Source of the DNA: Pseudomonas sp. AN-1
GTDB taxonomy: Bacteria; Pseudomonadota; Gammaproteobacteria; Pseudomonadales; Pseudomonadaceae
DNA: 64,000 nt
Assembly (NCBI RefSeq): GCF_034057115.1
Contig: NZ_CP139195.1
Span: 1,426,001 to 1,490,000, forward strand
Reading direction: 5' to 3'
The position numbers and the translations under genes were made by a program. Below the pieces are notes generated by a model, which saw nothing but the letters and a program-made list of their open reading frames with translations, was not told the origin of the DNA and ran no database searches. Within the stretch, counting starts at the first letter, position 1, and every line of letters starts with the position of its first letter. Below are positions 18,737 to 29,764 of this stretch, piece after piece.

Positions 18737-19012
18737 CTCCCCGAAAAGCCGAGAGACACAAGCACTGCACCCATTAACACCAACAAGCAGGCCGAGGATG
18801 GCGAGCAGGAATAATGGGATGCCCAATAACCAAAGCAATACGCTGTCAGGACGGCCCCAGAAATGCCACAACAAAGCAGGGATACCGAAGGCGAATGGCA
18901 GAGCGCACAAAATAAGAACAGGTCGTTTCCAGGTGGCTTCAGGGCGCGGCCCCCAAAAACAAACCTTGTTAACCACGTTGCAGTATGAGCAATGATTTCG
19001 TTGTTCAGGCAT
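18731..19012 (-). CDS. Small membrane protein with cysteine pairs, integron cassette
   Basis: A 93-residue protein. MPEQRNHCSYCNVVNKVCFW has a CxxC, two hydrophobic segments follow (about residues 31-47 and 53-76), and the C-terminus ends CSACVSRLFGEL with a second CxxC. ATG 19012 follows the cassette boundary closely, and the stop lies within the next attC. The paired CxxC motifs on either side of a membrane hairpin could bind a metal. Function is unknown. Confidence 0.65.
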   Translation of the reverse strand: MPEQRNHCSYCNVVNKVCFWGPRPEATWKRPVLILCALPFAFGIPALLWHFWGRPDSVLLWLLGIPLFLLAILGLLVGVNGCSACVSRLFGEL

Positions 19013-19017
19013 GTGCG

Positions 19018-19086
19018 CTCTAACAAGGTTCGAGCTGAGCACCGCCCACGCGCAGCGTGGGTGTGTGCTCCGGCGAGTAGTTATTC
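19018..19086 (-). other. Integron attC site upstream of the 93-residue cassette
   Basis: Plus-strand edges are CTCTAAC (19018-19024) and GTTATTC (19080-19086). An inner hairpin GAGCAC-N2-CCCACGC / GCGTGGG-N3-GTGCTC surrounds a GCA loop. About 69 bp. Confidence 0.75.
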
Positions 19087-19170
19087 GACAATACACACCG
19101 CTCTGCGAAGCAGAGCTGTAAATGCAATGGATGCTCGGGCGAACGGAAAATCGAAAAACGGCTTTTCCAC

Positions 19171-19232
19171 CGCTGTAGGCGCTCCTGGCGGGGCATTAAC
19201 TTCGTTATGCCCCGCCAGGAGCGCCTACAGCG
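19171..19232. repeat. 62-bp near-perfect palindrome with attC-like cores in its loop
   Basis: Arms of 30 and 29 bases (19171-19200, 19204-19232) are complementary except for one extra T. The centre reads GCATTAAC-TTC-GTTATGC, i.e. two attC-type core boxes facing each other. AT-rich flanks (CGAAAAA on both sides in inverted orientation) extend the symmetry. No gene is seen between 19087 and 19339 apart from a doubtful 85-codon frame that this palindrome interrupts. Confidence 0.8.
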
Positions 19233-19339
19233 TATTAGCTGATTTTTCGCTTTTCGTCCAGCCGGATTCCTTGTCATTTACAGTTTCCGTGAGCCAATGG
19301 TGGATATTGTTGAATAACTATAAATAGGCACCAACTGGT

Positions 19340-19446
19340 GCATAACACCCCGAGCGGGACTGGTGGATAAAACTCCGCCAGAGAAACGGAAAACCGCTCT
19401 GAGACGCAGCTTTGACAAGAGTGATGGTGGTGAAGGCAGGTTATGC
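19340..19446 (-). other. Probable longer attC site at the outer end of the cassette array
   Basis: GGTGCATAAC (19337-19346) and GTTATGCACC (19440-19449) are inverted and frame about 107 bases with partial inner pairing (GAGCGG near CCGCTC). Core boxes fit; the interior is less regular than the other sites, so the call is tentative. Confidence 0.5.
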
Positions 19447-19529
19447 ACCATGGCGCCAAGTCCCTTTGTATATGCCGATGGCAGGCGTCGAGAGTAGCGC
19501 GGGGGACGAGATCAGTACAACCCGAGGAA

Positions 19530-19557
19530 GTCCCCGCCCATGGCCACGGGCGGGGAC
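19530..19557 (-). terminator. Stem-loop terminator after the hydroxyacid dehydrogenase gene
   Basis: GTCCCCGCCC (19530-19539) and GGGCGGGGAC (19548-19557) form a 10-bp GC stem with 8-base loop, 16 bases past the stop codon of the minus-strand gene. No T-run. Confidence 0.6.
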
Positions 19558-19572
19558 GGGGACGAAAGCGCC

Positions 19573-20544
19573 CTACCCTACCCGCACCTGCGGATTGACC
19601 ACGTGCCGCGGCGTGCCGCCGAGCAGCGCGCGTTCCAGGTTGTCCAGCGCCAGCTCGGCCATCGCCTGGCGCGTCTCGTGGGTCGCCGAGCCCACGTGCG
19701 GCAGGGTCACCACGTTGGGCAGGGCGAACAGCGGCGACTGGCGCAGCGGTTCCTTCTCGTAGACGTCGAGGCCGGCGGCGCGCAGCTGGCCGTTCTGCAG
19801 CGCCTCGATCAGCGCCGCCTCGTCCACCACCGGGCCGCGGGCGACGTTGACCAGGATGGCGCCCGGCTTCATCAGCGCCAGCTCGCGGCGGCCGATCAGG
19901 TGGCGGGTCTGCTCGCTGAGCGGCACCACCAGCACCACGAAGTCGGCCGCGCCGAGCAGCTCGTCGAAGCCGCAGTAGCGCGCGTCCAGTTCCTGTTCCA
20001 GTTGCGGCTTGCGGCTGTTGCCGCTGTACAGCACCTCCATGTTGAAACCGAAGCGGCCGCGTCGGGCGATGGCCGCGCCGATGTTGCCGAGGCCCAGGAT
20101 GCCCAGGGTCTTGCCGTGCACGTCGCAGCCGAACTGCGCCGGTCCCACCGGCGCCTGCCAGTGGCCGGCCTTGACCCAGGCGTCCAGCTCCGGCACCCGC
20201 CGCGCCGCCGCCATCAGCAGGGTGAAGCCGAGGTCGGCGGTGGTTTCGGTGAGCACGTCCGGGGTGTTGGCGAGCAGGATGCCGCGCTCGTTCAGATAGG
20301 CGAGGTCGTAGTTGTCGTAGCCCACCGAGATGGTCGAGATGACTTCCAGCTGCTCGGCCTGTGCCAGCTGGGCGCGGCCGAACGGCCGGCCGACGCCGAG
20401 CAGGCCGTGGGCTTCGGGCAGCGCCGCGGCATACTGGGCGTCGATGTCGCCGGCCGGGTCGAGCACAGTGACGTTGAAGTTCTGCCGCAGGCGCTGCTGA
20501 TGCTCGGGGCTGAGGCGGCTGAAGACGAAGACGTTCTTTTTCAT
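19573..20544 (-). CDS. NAD(P)-dependent D-2-hydroxyacid dehydrogenase (GhrB/TkrA type)
   Basis: A 323-residue dehydrogenase reducing glyoxylate, hydroxypyruvate or 2-ketogluconate-type acids. Nucleotide-binding motif GILGLGNIGAAIARR, then ARGPVVDEAALIEAL, catalytic Arg/Glu region NVARG and YEKEPL, and His in LPHVGSATHETR. ATG 20544 gives the expected length; the frame upstream overlaps the SDR gene and is not used. It is the last gene after the SDR on the minus strand, separated by a hairpin at 20587-20615. A role in handling a C2-C3 aldehyde or keto acid left after taurine/sulfonate cleavage is possible. Confidence 0.88.
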   Translation of the reverse strand: MKKNVFVFSRLSPEHQQRLRQNFNVTVLDPAGDIDAQYAAALPEAHGLLGVGRPFGRAQLAQAEQLEVISTISVGYDNYDLAYLNERGILLANTPDVLTETTADLGFTLLMAAARRVPELDAWVKAGHWQAPVGPAQFGCDVHGKTLGILGLGNIGAAIARRGRFGFNMEVLYSGNSRKPQLEQELDARYCGFDELLGAADFVVLVVPLSEQTRHLIGRRELALMKPGAILVNVARGPVVDEAALIEALQNGQLRAAGLDVYEKEPLRQSPLFALPNVVTLPHVGSATHETRQAMAELALDNLERALLGGTPRHVVNPQVRVG

Positions 20545-20586
20545 GGCGCTCCTGCGCGGCTGATCCGTGAATGGGAAGGCAGCAAG

Positions 20587-20615
20587 GGTTGCCCGGCCAC
20601 GGCGGCCGGGCAACC
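20587..20615. terminator. 12-bp perfect stem-loop between SDR and hydroxyacid dehydrogenase genes
   Basis: GGTTGCCCGGCC (20587-20598) and GGCCGGGCAACC (20604-20615) with a 5-base loop, just after the SDR stop. No T-run in either direction. It may partly uncouple the two genes. Confidence 0.6.
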
Positions 20616-20621
20616 GGACTA

Positions 20622-22299
<1,678 letters not shown>

Positions 22300-22331
22300 G
22301 GCGGATTTCCTGTAACGGAGGGTGCGAGAAG

Positions 22332-23195
22332 TCAGCAGGACAGACGGATGTCCTGGAAGCGCAGATCCAGCGGCACCTGATCCGGCTGCTCGTCGAACAG
22401 CAGGCGATGGATACGCTGCGCGGTCTGCTGGAAGGCCACGCCGCCCAGGCTGTGCAGGCCGAACTGGTGGCTGTGCACCTCGGCGCGCACCCGCCCCGGG
22501 TGCGGCGACAGCAGCAGGATGCGGTTGCCGACCACCAGCGCCTCCTCGATGGAGTGGGTGACGAACAGCAGGGTGAAGCGCACCTCCTCCCACAGCGCCA
22601 GCAGCTCCTCCTGCATCTTGCGCCGGGTCAGCGCGTCGAGCGCGGCGAACGGCTCGTCCATCAGCAGGATCTTCGGCTGCATGGCCAGGGCGCGGGCGAT
22701 CGCCACCCGCGCCTTCATGCCGCCGGACAGGGTGTGCGGGTAGGCGTCGGCGAAGGCCGCCAGGCCGACCTTGTCCAGGTAGTGCAGGGCGCGCTGCTCG
22801 GCCTCCTGGCGGCCGAGGGTGCGCGAGGCCAGCAGCGGGAACATCACGTTCTGTTTGACCGTCTTCCACGGCGGCAGCTGGTCGAACTCCTGGAACACCA
22901 CGATGCGGTCCGGGCCCGGCTCGCTGACCGGCACGCCGTCGAGACGGATCTCGCCGGCACTCGGGGCGATGAAACCGGCCGCCGCCTTGAGCAGGGTCGA
23001 CTTGCCGCAGCCGGACGGGCCGAGCAGGACGAAGCGGTCGGCCGGGTCGACCGCGAAGCTGACCTCGTGGGTGGCGCGCACCACGCGCTGCGGGGTGCGG
23101 TATTCGAGGCTGACCTTGTCCACCTCCAGCAGCGCCCGCACGGGCGCCGCGGAGTCCAGATTGCTGACCGTGTGGCCTGGCAACGGAGCGTTCAT
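22332..23195 (-). CDS. TauB/SsuB-type ABC importer ATPase
   Basis: A 287-residue ATPase: Walker A GPSGCGKST, signature LSGGMKARVAIARAL, Walker B ILLMDEPFAALD, switch FVTHSIEEAL. A C-terminal extension of about 45 residues beyond the ABC core is seen. Starts 4 bases after the binding-protein stop. Substrate class (taurine or another sulfonate) is inferred from the adjacent TauD-type dioxygenase. Confidence 0.88.
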   Translation of the reverse strand: MNAPLPGHTVSNLDSAAPVRALLEVDKVSLEYRTPQRVVRATHEVSFAVDPADRFVLLGPSGCGKSTLLKAAAGFIAPSAGEIRLDGVPVSEPGPDRIVVFQEFDQLPPWKTVKQNVMFPLLASRTLGRQEAEQRALHYLDKVGLAAFADAYPHTLSGGMKARVAIARALAMQPKILLMDEPFAALDALTRRKMQEELLALWEEVRFTLLFVTHSIEEALVVGNRILLLSPHPGRVRAEVHSHQFGLHSLGGVAFQQTAQRIHRLLFDEQPDQVPLDLRFQDIRLSC

Positions 23196-23199
23196 CGCA

Positions 23200-24243
23200 T
23201 CAGCTCCCCTGGCCCAGGCGCGGATCGGCGAAGAAGTAGTCCTGCCAGGAGGCCGGCTTGTTCTTCAGGGCGCCGACGCGGTGCAGGAACTCGGCCAGCT
23301 GGAAGGTGCCGGTCGGCGTCACGCTGAACTGGAACTGCTCGTTGTCGATGATCTTCAGCAGGGCTTCCTTGCTGATGTTGGCCTTGGTCACGCGGATGTA
23401 GGTGTCGGCGGCCGCGGCCTTGTCGTTCTGGGCGAACTCGGCGGCCTCGGCCAGCGCGGCGACGAAGGCCTGGTAGGTCTTCGGGTTTTCCTCGCGGAAC
23501 TTCTCGGTGGTGTACAGCACCACCGGCGAGTTCGGGCCGAGCAGCTGGTAGGTGTCGAGCACCACGTGCACGTTGGGGTTGTCCAGCGCCTGGTTCTGGA
23601 ACGGCGGGTTGGAGAAATGCCCGGTCAGCTCGGTTGCGCCGCTGGTCAGCGCCGAGGTGGCCTCCGGGTGCGGCAGCGCGACGGTGTACTTGTCCAGGCG
23701 GTTGTATTCCTTGTCGCCCCACTGCTTGGCGGCGGCGTACTGCAGGAAGCGCGACTGGATCGAGACGCCTACCGCCGGCACGGCGATGCGGTCCTTGTCA
23801 GTGAAGTCGGCGATGGTCTTGACCTTGGGGTTGTTGCTCAGCAGGTAGTACGGGAAGTTGCCCAGCGAAGCCACGCCCTTGACGTTCTGCTTGCCGTGGG
23901 TGCGGTCCCATACGGTCAGCAGCGGGCCGATGCCGGCGCCGGCGATGTCGATGGAGCCGGACAGCAGCGCGTCGTTGACCGCCGCGCCGCCGGACAGCTG
24001 GGTCCAGTCGACCTTGATGTCGAGGCCGGCCTCCTTGCCGTGCTTCTCGATCAGTTGCTGGTCGCGCACCACGTTGAGCAGCAGGTAGACGATGCCGAAC
24101 TGCTCGGCGATGCGGATCTCGCCCTCAGCGTGGGCGGCGGTCGGGACCGCCAGGCTGCCGGCCAGCAGGCTCAGGGACAGGCCGACACCGCCGGCCAGGC
24201 GGCCGAAACGGGACAGGCCGGGGAAGCGTTTCTTGTGGGTCAT
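23200..24243 (-). CDS. TauA/SsuA-like periplasmic binding protein
   Basis: A 347-residue binding protein with a Sec signal peptide of about 40 residues (hydrophobic LAGGVGLSLSLLAGSLAV, likely cut after AHA). The mature part (IRIAEQFGIVYLLLNVVRDQ, LSGSIDIAGAGIGPLLTVW) fits the nitrate/sulfonate/taurine group. AAGGAG precedes ATG 24243. It lies between a TauD-type dioxygenase and its ATPase/permease genes, suggesting import of the dioxygenase substrate. Confidence 0.87.
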   Translation of the reverse strand: MTHKKRFPGLSRFGRLAGGVGLSLSLLAGSLAVPTAAHAEGEIRIAEQFGIVYLLLNVVRDQQLIEKHGKEAGLDIKVDWTQLSGGAAVNDALLSGSIDIAGAGIGPLLTVWDRTHGKQNVKGVASLGNFPYYLLSNNPKVKTIADFTDKDRIAVPAVGVSIQSRFLQYAAAKQWGDKEYNRLDKYTVALPHPEATSALTSGATELTGHFSNPPFQNQALDNPNVHVVLDTYQLLGPNSPVVLYTTEKFREENPKTYQAFVAALAEAAEFAQNDKAAAADTYIRVTKANISKEALLKIIDNEQFQFSVTPTGTFQLAEFLHRVGALKNKPASWQDYFFADPRLGQGS

Positions 24244-24335
24244 GGCGAACTCCTTGAAAGATGGCGAATGCGTGCAGCCACGGCCGTACCCGGCGGGCAC
24301 GGCGGCTATGGCAGAACTGCACTGGAAACGGGAAA

Positions 24336-25232
24336 TCAGAACGGCGCGTCGCCCTGGATGGTGGTGCGGTGCATGCGCCTGCGCAGGTGCGATGGGCAGC
24401 CGGTGGCCAGGTGGATCAGCGCACGGTTGTCCCAGAACAGCAGGTCGTGGGGCTGCCACTGGTGGCGATAGACGAACTCGGGGCGCGCGCTGTGGGCGAA
24501 CAGCTCGGCGAGGATCTGCCGGCTCTCGTCCTCGGGAATGTCGAGGATATGGGTGGTGAAGTTCTCGTTGACGAACAGTCCCTTGCGCCCGGTTTCCGGG
24601 TGGGTGCGCACCACCGGATGGACCACCGCCTTGACCTCGGCGATCTGCGCGGCGGTCAGCGTCGGGCGCTGGATGCCGGCGAACACCTCGTCGGCATAGC
24701 GCGCGGTGTAGGAATGCGCGGCGCGCTTGCCTTCGATGGCCTGGCGCAGCTCGGCCGGCAGGGTTTCCCAGGCCAGCTGCTGGCTGGCGAACAGGGTGTC
24801 GCCGCCCTCCTCCGGCAGCTCCTGGGCATAGAGCATCGAGCCGAGACTGGGCAGCTCCTTGTAGGACAGATCCGAGTGCCAGAACTTGCCGGCATCGCCC
24901 AGGCCGATCGGCTGACCGTTCTCGACGATGTTGGAGATGATGAAGATCTCCGGATGGCCGGCGAGCAGGAACTGCTTGAGCACATGGATCTGCAACTCAC
25001 CGAAACGGCGGCTGAAGGCGATGTGCTGCTCGGGCGTGATGTGCTGGTCGCGGAACACCAACAGACCGTGATCGAGGTGGGCACGGTGGACCCGGGCGAA
25101 GTCCTGCGCATTGAGCGGACGGGACAGGTCGAGGCCGAGGATCTCGGCGCCGAGGGGCGCATCCAGCGGACGCACGTCGAAGGACTGGGAGGGGACTTCG
25201 GAAACGGACAGCAGGGCTTCGGCCGCAGACAT
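24336..25232 (-). CDS. TauD/AtsK-family Fe(II)/2-oxoglutarate dioxygenase
   Basis: A 298-residue TauD-family enzyme that would hydroxylate a sulfonate or alkyl sulfate to release sulfite or sulfate plus an aldehyde. The iron triad is visible as HSD (His119, Asp121) and His274 in IHLATG, with the 2-oxoglutarate Arg289 in MHRTT. ATG 25232 was chosen because GGAG lies 6 bases upstream; longer in-frame starts lack one. First gene of the TauD-importer-SDR operon, downstream of an AT-rich leader. Confidence 0.88.
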   Translation of the reverse strand: MSAAEALLSVSEVPSQSFDVRPLDAPLGAEILGLDLSRPLNAQDFARVHRAHLDHGLLVFRDQHITPEQHIAFSRRFGELQIHVLKQFLLAGHPEIFIISNIVENGQPIGLGDAGKFWHSDLSYKELPSLGSMLYAQELPEEGGDTLFASQQLAWETLPAELRQAIEGKRAAHSYTARYADEVFAGIQRPTLTAAQIAEVKAVVHPVVRTHPETGRKGLFVNENFTTHILDIPEDESRQILAELFAHSARPEFVYRHQWQPHDLLFWDNRALIHLATGCPSHLRRRMHRTTIQGDAPF

Positions 25233-25491
25233 GAGGGACTCCATTCGCATGGTCGCGTGGGTAACGCGGGGTTCGATTCGGGACGCGGGTGGTGCGTCCA
25301 TCCGATTCATGCGCGGCTCAACGGTTGGCCTATAAGTACGCGGCAAAATGACTATATGGGAATATAAAAATTAAATTAAATAACTTTTACGATTAAGCAT
25401 ATGGCCGTTCCTGTCGCTCGAAACCCGCCCGCGGAGGCTCTGCAATGGGCTTGCCGAGGCAGCGCCGGGCGACGCTGCCAAGTGCGATCAC
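25233..25491 (-). promoter_or_regulatory. AT-rich leader of the TauD-importer operon (CysB-like candidate)
   Basis: A block of about 55 bases (25345-25400) is far more AT-rich than its surroundings and contains GGAATATAAAAATTAAATT-type runs. Similar blocks precede the SfnR-like gene, the porin, and the sulfate-binding gene. This resembles LysR-type (CysB) binding regions. No sigma54 match is found here. Confidence 0.4.
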
Positions 25492-26532
25492 TCAGGGCGC
25501 AGGGTTGGGCTGTTCGGTATGGATGCGCTCGATGCCGGCCAGCAGCTCGTCAGTGAGCTTGAGCTCGAGGCTCGCCAGGTTGCTGTCCAGCTGCTCGAGG
25601 CTGGTGGCGCCGATGATGTTGCTGGTCACGAATGGCCGGCTGGTCACCCAGGCCAGCGCCAGCTGCGCCGGGTCGACGCCGTGCTCGCGGGCCAGGGCGA
25701 TGTAGGCGCTGGCGGCGCTGCGCGTCTGCGGGCTGTTGTAGCGCTGGAAGCGCTCGAACAGGGTCAGCCGCGCCCGCTCCGGCTGGTCGCCGTTCTCGTA
25801 CTTGCCGGACAGCAGGCCGAAGGCCAGCGGCGAGTAGGCGAGCAGGCCGACCTGCTCGCGGATGGCGATTTCCGCCAGGCCCACCTCGAAGCTGCGGTTG
25901 ACCAGGTTGTAGGGGTTCTGGATCGACACCGGGCGCGGCCAGCCGCGGGTCTCGGCCAGCTGCAGGAAGCGGTGCACGCCCCAGGGCGTCTCGTTGGACA
26001 GGCCGATGTGGCGGATCTTGCCGCTCCTGACCAGCTCGTCGAGCACTTCGAGGGTCTCCTCGATGGGGGTGAGGTGCGCGTCGGGGTCATGCTGGTAGCC
26101 GAGCTGGCCGAAGAAGTTGGTCTGCCGATCCGGCCAGTGCAGCTGGTAGAGGTCGATGTAGTCGGTGTGCAGGCGCTTGAGGCTGCCCTCCACCGCAGCG
26201 ACCAGGTTGGCGCGGTCGAAGTGGTTGCGCCCGCCGCGGATGTGAGTGATGCCGTTGCCCGGCGCGGCCGCCTTGCTGGCGACGATCCAGTCGCTGCGCC
26301 CGCCGTGGCGCCTGAAGTAGTTGCCGATGATGGTCTCGGTGGCGCCGGCGGTTTCCGCCTTCGGCGGTACCGGATACATCTCCGCGGTGTCGATGAAGTT
26401 GATCCCGGCGGCCCGCGCGCGGTCGATCTGCGCGAAGCCCTCGGCTTCGCTGTTCTGCTCGCCCCAGGTCATGCTGCCGAGCGCCAATGCGCTGACCTGG
26501 ATGTCGGTTTTGCCGAGTGGGCGGTAAATCAT
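25492..26532 (-). CDS. Aldo/keto reductase (Tas-like)
   Basis: A 346-residue NADP(H)-dependent aldo/keto reductase. The catalytic tetrad is recognisable: Asp and Tyr in FIDTAEMYPVPP, Lys in IVASKAA, and His in YQLHWPDR. The overall form (LGKTDIQVSALALGSMTWGEQNSE) matches the Tas/YajO branch. AGGAG precedes ATG 26532. It follows a glutathione transferase and a TauD-type gene on the same strand, so it may reduce the aldehyde freed by the dioxygenase. Confidence 0.88.
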   Translation of the reverse strand: MIYRPLGKTDIQVSALALGSMTWGEQNSEAEGFAQIDRARAAGINFIDTAEMYPVPPKAETAGATETIIGNYFRRHGGRSDWIVASKAAAPGNGITHIRGGRNHFDRANLVAAVEGSLKRLHTDYIDLYQLHWPDRQTNFFGQLGYQHDPDAHLTPIEETLEVLDELVRSGKIRHIGLSNETPWGVHRFLQLAETRGWPRPVSIQNPYNLVNRSFEVGLAEIAIREQVGLLAYSPLAFGLLSGKYENGDQPERARLTLFERFQRYNSPQTRSAASAYIALAREHGVDPAQLALAWVTSRPFVTSNIIGATSLEQLDSNLASLELKLTDELLAGIERIHTEQPNPAP

Positions 26533-26618
26533 CGGTATCTCCTGCAGAAAAAAGCAAAAACGCCGCCACAGGGGTGACGGCGGGCTGGATGGGTGAGGAC
26601 CGCGGGTCAGCGCGGCGG

Positions 26619-27239
26619 CTAGCGCTGGCCTTCGGCCGCCAGCGCCTGCTGCGTGGCCAGGCGGGACTGGAACGCCTCGCGGGCGCGGGCCAGGTTGGCC
26701 AGATCGGCGAAGCGCTCGCCGAGACGCGGCAGCCAGCCGGCGAACACGCCGAGGTAGGCGTCGGCGATGCTGTAGCGCTCGCCCACCAGCCACTGGCGGC
26801 CTTCAAGGTGGCGATCGACATGCGCCAGCGCCTGGTGCAGCTGCTCGGCAGCCTGGGCGCGGATGCCTGGATGGGCCGCCTCGTCGGCCGAGTAGCGCTC
26901 CGGACGGTTGAGCGGGCGGAAGCCGCCGACGTGCACCTCGGAGGTCAGGTAGCCGATCCAGCTCTGGATCTGCGCACGCTCGGCGCTACCGGCCGGGGCG
27001 AACAGCCCGGCCTCGGGCTTGAGGTCGGCCAGATACGGCAGGATCGCGCTGTTCTCGGTGATCAGCGTGCCGTCGTCCAGCGACAGCGCCGGCACCCGGC
27101 CCAGCGGGTTGATGCGGTGGATCGGCGAATCGGGGGTGCGCAGGGCGACCACCTCGACCTGGATCGGCAGCTCCAGCTCGTGGACCAGGCTGTGGGCGGC
27201 CAGCGAACAGGCGCCGGGGGCAACGTAAAGAACGCTCAT
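26619..27239 (-). CDS. Glutathione S-transferase
   Basis: A 206-residue cytosolic GST: N-terminal thioredoxin-like domain (VLYVAPGACSLAAHSLVHEL; INPLGRVPAL; ITENSAILPYLADL with the SNAIL-type glutathione site as ENSAI) and an all-helical C-domain with SIADAYLGVFAGWL. The Ser in ACSLAAH fits beta-class GSTs. The start could be 27251 or 27239; GAGG lies before the latter. It sits between a TauD-type dioxygenase and an aldo/keto reductase. Confidence 0.88.
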   Translation of the reverse strand: MSVLYVAPGACSLAAHSLVHELELPIQVEVVALRTPDSPIHRINPLGRVPALSLDDGTLITENSAILPYLADLKPEAGLFAPAGSAERAQIQSWIGYLTSEVHVGGFRPLNRPERYSADEAAHPGIRAQAAEQLHQALAHVDRHLEGRQWLVGERYSIADAYLGVFAGWLPRLGERFADLANLARAREAFQSRLATQQALAAEGQR

Positions 27240-27387
27240 CGAATACCTCATGGAAGGGACGCCCGCACAGGCTGCGGGGTATCCGGGAATGGATGTGCGG
27301 CGGGGATCTTCCTGATGCCCGCCGGCACGCTGGGCTTCCTGCCTCGGCGCTTCCCTGCGCCTGTCTCATTTCAGGGGGGCGGCGAAC

Positions 27388-28302
27388 TCAGCTGGCCTGC
27401 TTTAGCGCCAGCTTGTCGGCCTCGGTCAGCGGCGTGCGGGTGTCGGCGCTGGGTTTGATGGCGCGGCTGGTTTCGCCGCTCACCGAGACCGGGATCTCGC
27501 CGTGCACGGTGCTGCGGCGCACGATGCGGCGGGCGCTGCCATAGTCGTCGACGGCGATGTGCTGGGTGGCGCGGTTGTCCCACACCGCCAGGTCGCCCTG
27601 GCTCCAGCGCCAGCGCACGATGTTCTCCAGCTTGACGATGTGCGCCTGGAACAGGTCGAGCAGCGCGCGCGAGTCGCGCGAGTTGAGGCCGACGATGCGG
27701 TCGGCGAAGTGGCCGAGCAGCAGCGCCTTCTCGCCGGTTTCCGGATGCACGCGCACCAGCGGGTGCTCGCTCTCGTAGACGGTGGAGGTGAACTGCTCGC
27801 GGAAGCGCTTGTTGACCACCGCCTCGATCTGCTTGGGCGCGGCGTAGTCGTAGTCATTGGTGTGGCGCACCCAAAGGCGGTCGGCCAGCTGCTGGAGCGG
27901 TTCGGGCAGGTCCTGGTAGGCGCTGGCGGTGTTGGCAAACACGGTGTCGCCGCCGAACTCGGGAATCACCTCGCCGCGCAGGAAGGTGATCTTCGGGTAG
28001 TCGACCACGAAGCTGATGTCGGTATGCCAGGAGTTGGCGCGCGAACGCTCGGAGTCGACCTCGAGGATGCCGGCAGTGTTGGCCTCGGACGGCGTGGTCG
28101 GGTGAACCACCAGGTCGCCGAAACGGCTGGCGAAGGCTTCCTGCTCGGCATCACTGAGGTGCTGCTCGGGGAAGAACAGCGCTTTGTGCTTGAGCAGCGC
28201 CTGATTCAGCTCGGCGAACTGCGCGTCGCTGAGGTCGGTCACGCGCACGCCGCTGACGGTGGCGCCGATGCGGCCGGTGATGGGTTGGATGTTCAGGCTC
28301 AT
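27388..28302 (-). CDS. TauD-family Fe(II)/2-oxoglutarate dioxygenase (second copy)
   Basis: A 304-residue dioxygenase. Iron ligands fit HTD (His93, Asp95) and the QHIAVDD histidine, with arginines in RRIVRRST for 2-oxoglutarate. ATG 28302 (MSLNIQPITGRIGA) has GGGAT upstream and places it about 70 bases after a sigma54 promoter match. It leads a TauD-GST-aldo/keto reductase operon. The substrate is likely an organosulfonate or sulfate ester but is not defined by sequence. Confidence 0.88.
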   Translation of the reverse strand: MSLNIQPITGRIGATVSGVRVTDLSDAQFAELNQALLKHKALFFPEQHLSDAEQEAFASRFGDLVVHPTTPSEANTAGILEVDSERSRANSWHTDISFVVDYPKITFLRGEVIPEFGGDTVFANTASAYQDLPEPLQQLADRLWVRHTNDYDYAAPKQIEAVVNKRFREQFTSTVYESEHPLVRVHPETGEKALLLGHFADRIVGLNSRDSRALLDLFQAHIVKLENIVRWRWSQGDLAVWDNRATQHIAVDDYGSARRIVRRSTVHGEIPVSVSGETSRAIKPSADTRTPLTEADKLALKQAS

Positions 28303-28618
28303 GTCGGTTATCCCTGGCGGTGATGCCGCCGATCTCGTTGGCAATCCAGTCGCCGCCCGTTGCGGCGCTGCCAGAGCGATTGCAGCAAGCGTGCCAACCC
28401 ATCAAATCCCGCAATTTCGCGTGTTTTGCCCAGCGATGACGTATAGATGTTGGATTTTGCGCAGAGAAATCCGCGTTCTGCCGATTTTCCAGCAGCCGCC
28501 CTGATCGCCCGGATAAAAACAAAAAAAGAATATCTAAAGTAAATTCGATTATTTTTAAATATAAGCATGTGCCGCTACAGTCCTGCCGGATCGAGAACCC
28601 GTAGCAAGCGAGGCCGCC
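28303..28618. promoter_or_regulatory. Divergent control region between TauD and the SfnR-like gene
   Basis: No gene is seen. It holds a leftward sigma54 promoter (28381-28397) and an AT-rich block (28512-28566) near the rightward activator gene. The block contains AGAATATCTAAAGTAAATTC and then runs of A/T, resembling the leaders at 25345, 34899 and 37600. Confidence 0.5.
28381..28397 (-). promoter_or_regulatory. Sigma54 promoter of the TauD-GST-aldo/keto reductase operon
   Basis: The minus strand reads TTGGCACGCTTGCTGCA: TGGCACG-N4-YTGCA with GG-N10-GC spacing. Start of transcription near 28370. The preceding bases TTTGATGGGT match those beside the promoter at 9215-9230. Confidence 0.75.
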
Positions 28619-29725
<1,107 letters not shown>

Positions 29726-29730
29726 GCGAG

Positions 29731-29754
29731 CCCCCGTCGTTGCCGGCGGGGTTC
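29731..29754. terminator. Terminator hairpin between converging genes
   Basis: CCCCGTCG and CGGCGGGG pair around TTGC, followed by TTCTTGATT, 5 bases after the SfnR-like stop. It may serve both the activator and the convergent TauD gene. Confidence 0.6.
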
Positions 29755-29764
29755 TTGATTTCCT

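Noticed and set aside
19020-19277. 85-codon frame on the minus strand between attC sites
   Set aside because: It runs through the 62-bp palindrome and into attC, lacks a ribosome site, and looks like residual cassette sequence rather than a working gene.
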